Shown one piece after another: positions 5,766-7,967 of a stretch of DNA of 7,967 nucleotides. A model generated the notes under the pieces. It searched no databases. It was not told where the DNA came from and worked only from the letters and a program-made list of their open reading frames with translations. The first letter of the stretch is position 1. Each line of letters begins with the position of its first letter. The stretch lies in assembly GCA_030043285.1 (NCBI GenBank), contig JASHXZ010000614.1:1-7967 (forward strand). The letters run 5' to 3'. Made by a program: the position numbers and the translations under genes. This DNA is from Xanthobacteraceae bacterium. Lineage in GTDB: Bacteria > Pseudomonadota > Alphaproteobacteria > Rhizobiales > Xanthobacteraceae.

Positions 5766-7592
5766 CTAGTCGAGTGTGAAGGCGATGATGCTGTCGCCGC
5801 GCTTGGAGTCGATCTGCACGTTGCCGCCGGCGCCGACCACCACATATTGCCTGCCGTCAACGGCATAAGACGACGGCGGCGCGTTGACGCCGGCGCCGGC
5901 CTGGAATTGCCAGAGAACCTTGCCGCTCGTCGCGTCGTAGGCCTTGAACTGGCCGTTGGCTTCGCCCGCAAACACCACGCCGCCGGCGGTGGCAAGGACG
6001 CCGCCAATCATCGGCTGCGGGGTCTTCGCCTGCCATTTGATCTTGCCGGTGTTGTAATCGACCGCGGTCACGTTGCCACTCTGCACACCGCCCGGAACGT
6101 TGGTGAAGGCGCCGCCGAGCCACAGCTTGCCGTCCGGATAAGGCGAGGAGTTGACCGTGTAGGTCATCTCCTGCTCGAGGTTGATCGCATAAGCGAGGCT
6201 AAGTCCCGGATTGGTCGCGATCGGCGACCATTCGACGCCGCCATTGGCGCCGGGGAACATGCGTGTTGCGTTGGGATCGAGCGGCGGCGTCGACGAGGGC
6301 AACTTCCAGCGGCCCTGCTGCGACACCATCGGATCGGAATAGCGGATCAGGCTGCAATCCTTGCGGTCGTTCACATAGATGTAGCCGGTCTTGCCGGCAT
6401 GCAGCACGCCAGGAACTGTCTTGCCGCTCTTGTCCTTGACATCGACCAGCACGGTCGGGCTCGTCGCGTCGAGATCCCACACGTCATGGGCGAGATACTG
6501 GAAATAGCAGGCCAGCTTCCCGGTATCGAGATCGACCGATACGAGCGAGTCGGTGTAGAGGTTGTCGCCGGGGCGGAGCCCACCGTCGAGGTCGGGCGAC
6601 GGATTGCCGACCACGAAGTACACGCGCTTCGTCGCCAGATCGACCGACGGATTCTGCCATACGCCGCCGCCCAGCGTCTTGTATGGATCGCCGTTCTTTG
6701 CCAGTGCGGCCTTCTCCGCCGCGATATCGCGGTGCATGTCGCGGCCGGTGGCATCTTTGGTGGCCCATACGCCGACCGAATTGTCGGGAATGGTGTTGAA
6801 GGTCCAAATGAGGTTGCCGGTGTTGGCGTCGTACGCTTTGACGAAGCCGCGAATGCCATACTCGCCGCCATTGGTACCGATCAGGATTTTGCCGTCGACT
6901 GCGGTCGGCGCCATGGTTTCGCTATAACCGAGCGTCGGATCGGCGATCTGCTGGCTCCACACCAGATTGCCGGTCTTGGCATCGAGCGCGTCCAGTTTGG
7001 AGTCGAGCGTAGCGACATAGACTTTGTCGCCGTAGACGGCGACGCCGCGGTTATTGGGACCGCAGCAATAGGTCGTGATCGGCCCCATATTGTGCTTGTA
7101 GTGCCAATACATCTCGCCGGTCTTGGCATTGAGCGCATAGACATGATCGAAGGACGTGGTGACGTACATCACCCCGTCGACGACGATCGGCGAAGTCTCC
7201 AGCGATTCCCGGATGTCGGTCTGGAAAATCCAGGCGACATGCAGATTCTTGACGTTGCCGCGGGTGATCTGCTTCGCCGGATAGAAACGCTGCTGATCGT
7301 AGTCGCCATTGGTGCCGAGGAAATTTTTGCTGTCCTTCGCGGCGCCGTTGAGCATCGCTTGCGTCACGTTAGCGGCCGGAGCCGGTGCTTGGGTGACCGT
7401 AGCGTGCGCGGGCGCAGCGGCTGCGGGCGCCGGCGCAGGTTCTGGGACCTTGGCCGGCGCACCCGGTGTTGCGGCTGGCGCCGTGCCCGCCGGCGTTTCT
7501 GTTGATGGCTGCTGCGCACTCACGCTGCCAAAGCCGCTGATCGAGAGCGCAAACGCGCCGGCGATCAGCGACGAGAAATTGAATCGCTTCAT
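5766..7592 (-). CDS. PQQ-dependent alcohol (methanol/ethanol-type) dehydrogenase, probably lanthanide-type
   Basis: This is a 608-aa periplasmic quinoprotein that oxidises an alcohol to the aldehyde with PQQ as cofactor. The signal peptide ends near SVSA (26) and is followed by an unusual Pro/Ala-rich stretch (about 27-76); the eight-bladed propeller starts near [17 protein letters not shown] (89-105). Visible active-site features are the vicinal Cys176-Cys177 ([11 protein letters not shown]), metal ligands Glu244 (GGEYGIRGF) and Asn330 (VVGNPSPDL), the catalytic Asp373 with Asp375 two residues on ([11 protein letters not shown]), and Lys401 (AGKTGYIYV). The second Asp is the residue associated with lanthanide binding in XoxF/ExaF-type enzymes. 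Propeller repeats such as [24 protein letters not shown] and ATSGKVLW recur. There is no CxxCH, so no fused haem domain. The ATG at 7592 is chosen for its strong ribosome-binding site; a longer frame to 7676 lacks support. Substrate specificity cannot be read from sequence. Confidence 0.95.
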   Translation of the reverse strand: MKRFNFSSLIAGAFALSISGFGSVSAQQPSTETPAGTAPAATPGAPAKVPEPAPAPAAAAPAHATVTQAPAPAANVTQAMLNGAAKDSKNFLGTNGDYDQQRFYPAKQITRGNVKNLHVAWIFQTDIRESLETSPIVVDGVMYVTTSFDHVYALNAKTGEMYWHYKHNMGPITTYCCGPNNRGVAVYGDKVYVATLDSKLDALDAKTGNLVWSQQIADPTLGYSETMAPTAVDGKILIGTNGGEYGIRGFVKAYDANTGNLIWTFNTIPDNSVGVWATKDATGRDMHRDIAAEKAALAKNGDPYKTLGGGVWQNPSVDLATKRVYFVVGNPSPDLDGGLRPGDNLYTDSLVSVDLDTGKLACYFQYLAHDVWDLDATSPTVLVDVKDKSGKTVPGVLHAGKTGYIYVNDRKDCSLIRYSDPMVSQQGRWKLPSSTPPLDPNATRMFPGANGGVEWSPIATNPGLSLAYAINLEQEMTYTVNSSPYPDGKLWLGGAFTNVPGGVQSGNVTAVDYNTGKIKWQAKTPQPMIGGVLATAGGVVFAGEANGQFKAYDATSGKVLWQFQAGAGVNAPPSSYAVDGRQYVVVGAGGNVQIDSKRGDSIIAFTLD

Positions 7593-7600
7593 GGACTTAT

Positions 7601-7607
7601 CTCCCCC
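7601..7607 (-). promoter_or_regulatory. Ribosome-binding site of the PQQ dehydrogenase gene
   Basis: On the minus strand GGGGGAG ends 8 bases before the ATG at 7592. It is the clearest Shine-Dalgarno in the window and decides the start: the codons further upstream in the same frame (to 7676) precede it and would add a basic, non-signal-like extension before the signal peptide. Confidence 0.75.
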
Positions 7608-7967
7608 GGGGACGCTTGCTCGCAACAGCCGATCCCTGCGCCAGCCTGCGCTCAAGCGGAACCATGAGCGTGGCAACGCTCCTATTCACTGTCAAGGCGG
7701 ACACATCGCGGGCACGATGAAAAATGGCGTCGATGCGCGAGCGCCGTTTGGGTGCTCTGGCCCGATGTCGGCTTTGCTCCCCAAATCTGCCGCAACAGCG
7801 GACAGCCAAGCTTAGCGGAGCCACATTGCGCCTATATTCACCAGACCCAGGCCTGACTATCTGTCGTTGTCGGCTGGACCTCGACACTTGTGCGTGACGG
7901 CATCGCGATAGCGGCCGCGGCCGCAGCCCGTCAGAAACCCGCTGGGCGAAATTGAGGGCGTCGGAAT
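7608..7967. other. Upstream region of the PQQ dehydrogenase gene, no gene seen
   Basis: I find no convincing coding sequence or RNA gene here. Open frames on either strand give Arg/Ser-rich translations without family features. On the minus strand a perfect TTGACA (7690-7695, preceded by C as is common in alphaproteobacteria) could be a -35 box, but the sequence 17 bases downstream (CACGCT, 7667-7672) is a poor -10. A second weak candidate is TATAGG near 7832-7837. An imperfect hairpin lies at 7766-7804 and a GC palindrome at 7911-7924. Confidence 0.5.
7766..7804. repeat. Imperfect inverted repeat, possible dispersed intergenic element
   Basis: The arm 7766-7777 (TGTCGGCTTTGC) pairs with 7792-7804 (GCAACAGCGGACA) with one mismatch and one bulged base, around a 14-base loop. 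From memory, sequences with TGTCCGCTTT / AGCGGACA arms are scattered in intergenic DNA of Bradyrhizobium-type genomes, so this may be a degraded copy. There is no T-run, so it is not a terminator. Confidence 0.35.

Noticed and set aside
5586..7505. A 639-codon open frame on the plus strand opposite the PQQ dehydrogenase
   Set aside because: It mirrors the dehydrogenase codons, has no recognisable domain, and the minus-strand frame has all family motifs.
7593..7676. Upstream in-frame start giving a dehydrogenase 28 residues longer
   Set aside because: The extra residues are basic and would bury the signal peptide, and the strong ribosome-binding site lies just before the ATG at 7592.
7597..7887. 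A 96-codon minus-strand frame upstream of the dehydrogenase
   Set aside because: Its Arg/Ser-rich translation has no family features or start signal and it runs into the ribosome-binding site. It is not PqqA-like.
7911..7924. Perfect GC-only palindrome made of two overlapping GCGGCCGC units
   Set aside because: Short GC palindromes are frequent by chance in such DNA, and nothing links it to a promoter or hairpin function.
1..7967. CRISPR arrays, tRNA or rRNA genes, insertion sequences, riboswitches
   Set aside because: I saw no regularly spaced repeats, cloverleaf sequences, transposase genes or recognisable aptamer structures on either strand.

Overview
The window looks like part of the chromosome of a high-GC alphaproteobacterium, probably in the Bradyrhizobium / Rhodopseudomonas / Rhodoplanes neighbourhood of the Hyphomicrobiales. 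This rests on the high GC of the main genes, the protein style and the gene set; no rRNA or other marker is present, so the placement is an inference.

Layout. At the left edge is the 3' part of a lower-GC gene on the + strand (2-613), whose product vaguely resembles the C-terminal part of HNH-endonuclease-type proteins. Its stop codon overlaps the stop of a convergent Tat-exported aldo/keto reductase (610-1581, - strand), which has its own good sigma70-like promoter. Next, on the - strand, come two translationally coupled genes typical of PQQ-alcohol-dehydrogenase loci: a seven-bladed YVTN beta-propeller protein (2933-3913) and a substrate-binding-type protein of the PQQ-linked ABC system (1693-2940). 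A 278-base divergent intergenic region follows. It contains a TATAAT box inside a perfect palindrome and leads into a + strand exported ankyrin-repeat protein (4192-5106). That gene runs, with a 2-base gap, into a convergent di-haem cytochrome c gene (5109-5687, - strand). A strong rho-independent terminator (5706-5735) separates the cytochrome gene from the PQQ-dependent alcohol dehydrogenase upstream of it (5766-7592, - strand). The last 375 bases are the upstream region of the dehydrogenase, and I see no gene there.

How the genes work together. The dehydrogenase should oxidise an alcohol in the periplasm using PQQ plus a metal; the residue pattern (Asp-x-Asp at the catalytic site) suggests a lanthanide. 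It has no haem domain of its own, so the neighbouring di-haem cytochrome c is the obvious electron acceptor. The beta-propeller and substrate-binding protein belong to families named for their co-occurrence with such dehydrogenases, but the ABC ATPase and permease that usually accompany them are not in this window. The ankyrin protein is also exported, and the aldo/keto reductase carries a Tat signal. All six complete genes therefore encode proteins with export signals, which makes this stretch look like one periplasmic oxidation module. The role of the ankyrin protein in it is unknown.
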